Shown: piece by piece, positions 38,007-38,939 of the stretch
Numbering within the stretch: position 1 is the stretch's first letter
Layout: every line of letters begins with the position of its first letter
Origin: CAYNEI01 sp964396185
GTDB lineage: Archaea; Thermoplasmatota; SW-10-69-26
NCBI GenBank assembly: GCA_964396185.1
Contig: CAYNEI010000021.1
Span: forward strand, 1 to 38,939
Direction of reading: 5' to 3'
DNA length: 38,939 nt
Translations under genes and position numbers: made by a program
Notes under the pieces: generated by a model
The model's database searches: none
Told to the model about the DNA's origin: nothing
Seen by the model: the letters and a program-made list of their open reading frames with translations, nothing else

Positions 38007-38939
38007 CTACTCCGTCCGAACGACGGTGCGCGTCTGTTCCTTCATGAACTGCGGCAGGTACCAGTACCCGCCAGCGAACTTGCCGGTGGTGCCGGAGAAC
38101 TTCCAGCCGCCGAAGGGCTGGGTCTGCACGAGCGCGCCGGTGGTCGCGCTGTTGAAGCGGTTCACGTAGCACATGCCCGCCTCGATGCCATCGAACCAGG
38201 CACGCACCTCGTCGCCGTCCTCGCTGAACAGGCCAGCGGTCAGCGCGTACTCGCTGTCGTTGGCGAGCCCGAGGGCCTCCTCGAAGCTCTCGACCTCGTG
38301 GATCGTGACGAACGGGAGGAAATGCTCCTCGCTTACAAGCTGGTGGTCGTGTGGGATGCCCGTGACCACCGTGGGTGCCACGAAGCGGCCATCGGCCAGA
38401 TCGCCCTCGGTGACGCGCTCTCCGCCGGTGCGGATCTCTCCGTCTTCGCGGGCGAGCTCGCAGATCTCCTCGTACCGGTCCAGGGCGGCGTCGTCGATGA
38501 CCGGGCAGACGAAGGTGTCACGCTCGGTGGGGTCGCCGATCCCCAGCTCCTCGGTCTCGGCCACGACGCGCTCGACGAACTCCTCGTAGAGGTCCGTGTG
38601 GACGTAGACGCGGCTGGTGGCTGAGCACTTCTGGCCGCTGAAGCTGAACGCGCCCTTGACCACACCGGGCACGGCCTTGTCCAGATCCGCGTTGTCCGAC
38701 ACGATCACGCTGTTCTTGCCGCCGAGCTCGGCGATGACCGGGCCTCGCTTGCCCAGGTCGATGAAGGTGCGCTGGGCGTTGAGGCCGACCTCGCGGCTGC
38801 CTGTGAACACAAGGCCCTCCACGTCCTCGTGCTCGACCAGAGGCTGGCCTACAGTCGAGCCGCCACCGGTGACGAGGTTGGCCACGCCGTCTGGCAGGCC
38901 TGCATCCTCGAGGATGTCCATCCAGTGGTGGGCGATCAG
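38007..38939 (-). CDS. aldehyde dehydrogenase, P5C-dehydrogenase-like (5' end cut off)
   Basis: C-terminal 310 residues of an NAD(P)-dependent aldehyde dehydrogenase; the frame stays open to the right edge, so the N-terminal coenzyme half is missing. The catalytic Glu lies in ELGGKNSVIV and the nucleophile Cys in FSFSGQKCSATSRVY. The GQKCSA.SR motif and NRFNSATTGALVQTQPFGGWKFSGTTGK are characteristic of delta-1-pyrroline-5-carboxylate dehydrogenases (RocA/PutA type), which oxidise glutamate semialdehyde in proline and arginine breakdown. The last residues pass through KEQTRTVV, also family-typical. Confidence 0.9.
   Translation of the reverse strand: MIAHHWMDILEDAGLPDGVANLVTGGGSTVGQPLVEHEDVEGLVFTGSREVGLNAQRTFIDLGKRGPVIAELGGKNSVIVSDNADLDKAVPGVVKGAFSFSGQKCSATSRVYVHTDLYEEFVERVVAETEELGIGDPTERDTFVCPVIDDAALDRYEEICELAREDGEIRTGGERVTEGDLADGRFVAPTVVTGIPHDHQLVSEEHFLPFVTIHEVESFEEALGLANDSEYALTAGLFSEDGDEVRAWFDGIEAGMCYVNRFNSATTGALVQTQPFGGWKFSGTTGKFAGGYWYLPQFMKEQTRTVVRTE

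Overview
The window is a GC-rich stretch of archaeal chromosome. Domain-level evidence: the L18e-L13-S9-RpoN ribosomal/RNA polymerase block, archaeal-type TrpRS and PheRS alpha chain, a Nob1-like endonuclease, the archaeal riboflavin reductase, TATA elements about 27 nt upstream of start codons (many genes look leaderless), GGAGG/GGTGAT-type ribosome binding sites inside operons, and tRNA genes without encoded CCA. Proteins are rich in Asp/Glu, which hints at a salt-adapted cell. The ribosomal proteins look Thermoplasmatota-like to me, but that is a low-confidence impression made without a search.

Layout. 1-5.2 kb: acyl-CoA dehydrogenase, M28 lipoprotein peptidase, a 66-aa protein, an exported protein with an operator-like palindrome, and a CPA2-type cation/proton antiporter. 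5.3-8.3 kb: leaderless cold-shock protein, a 4xCBS + HPF-like fusion, a class II glutamine amidotransferase, then a palindrome-dense segment ending in tRNA-Leu(CAG). 8.5-11.3 kb: a large exported Ig/PKD-like protein under the same operator-like palindrome, followed by a chain of RNA hairpins ending in a U-tract. 11.4-18.7 kb: a 52-aa charged protein, Mut7-C RNase, riboflavin reductase, sugar nucleotidyltransferase, Nob1, a type III polyketide synthase + ICMT-type methyltransferase pair, ornithine-cyclodeaminase-like and NmrA-like enzymes, and a KaiC-like protein with a broken Walker A. 18.7-19.7 kb: tRNA-Pro(TGG), whose 3' end is present three times, each followed by hairpins. 19.7-23.9 kb: Asp-box beta-propeller lipoprotein, rpoN-rpsI-rplM-rpl18e, MBL-fold hydrolase. 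24-31.7 kb: a 306-nt terminally inverted-repeat element, MenA-like prenyltransferase + prenyl diphosphate synthase, a methyltransferase/GT4/two-sulfotransferase surface-glycan set, and a class III CoA-transferase. 31.7-38.9 kb: 3-hydroxyacyl-CoA dehydrogenase, trpS-pheS, vapBC, truA, and a P5C-dehydrogenase-like ALDH cut by the window edge.

Together the genes suggest an aerobic or respiring heterotroph that oxidises fatty acids and amino acids (acyl-CoA dehydrogenase, HADH, CoA-transferase, P5CDH), makes a prenylated quinone, and exports peptidases and large adhesin-like proteins. The strongest unexplained signal is a set of intergenic hairpins downstream of tRNA-Leu, tRNA-Pro, the two tRNA-Pro 3'-end copies and rpoN. 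Their loops are conserved between copies while their stems are completely different yet perfectly paired. The next signals are a 23-bp palindrome shared by two exported-protein promoters, the 306-nt element at 23959-24264, and an archaeal type III PKS/methyltransferase operon.
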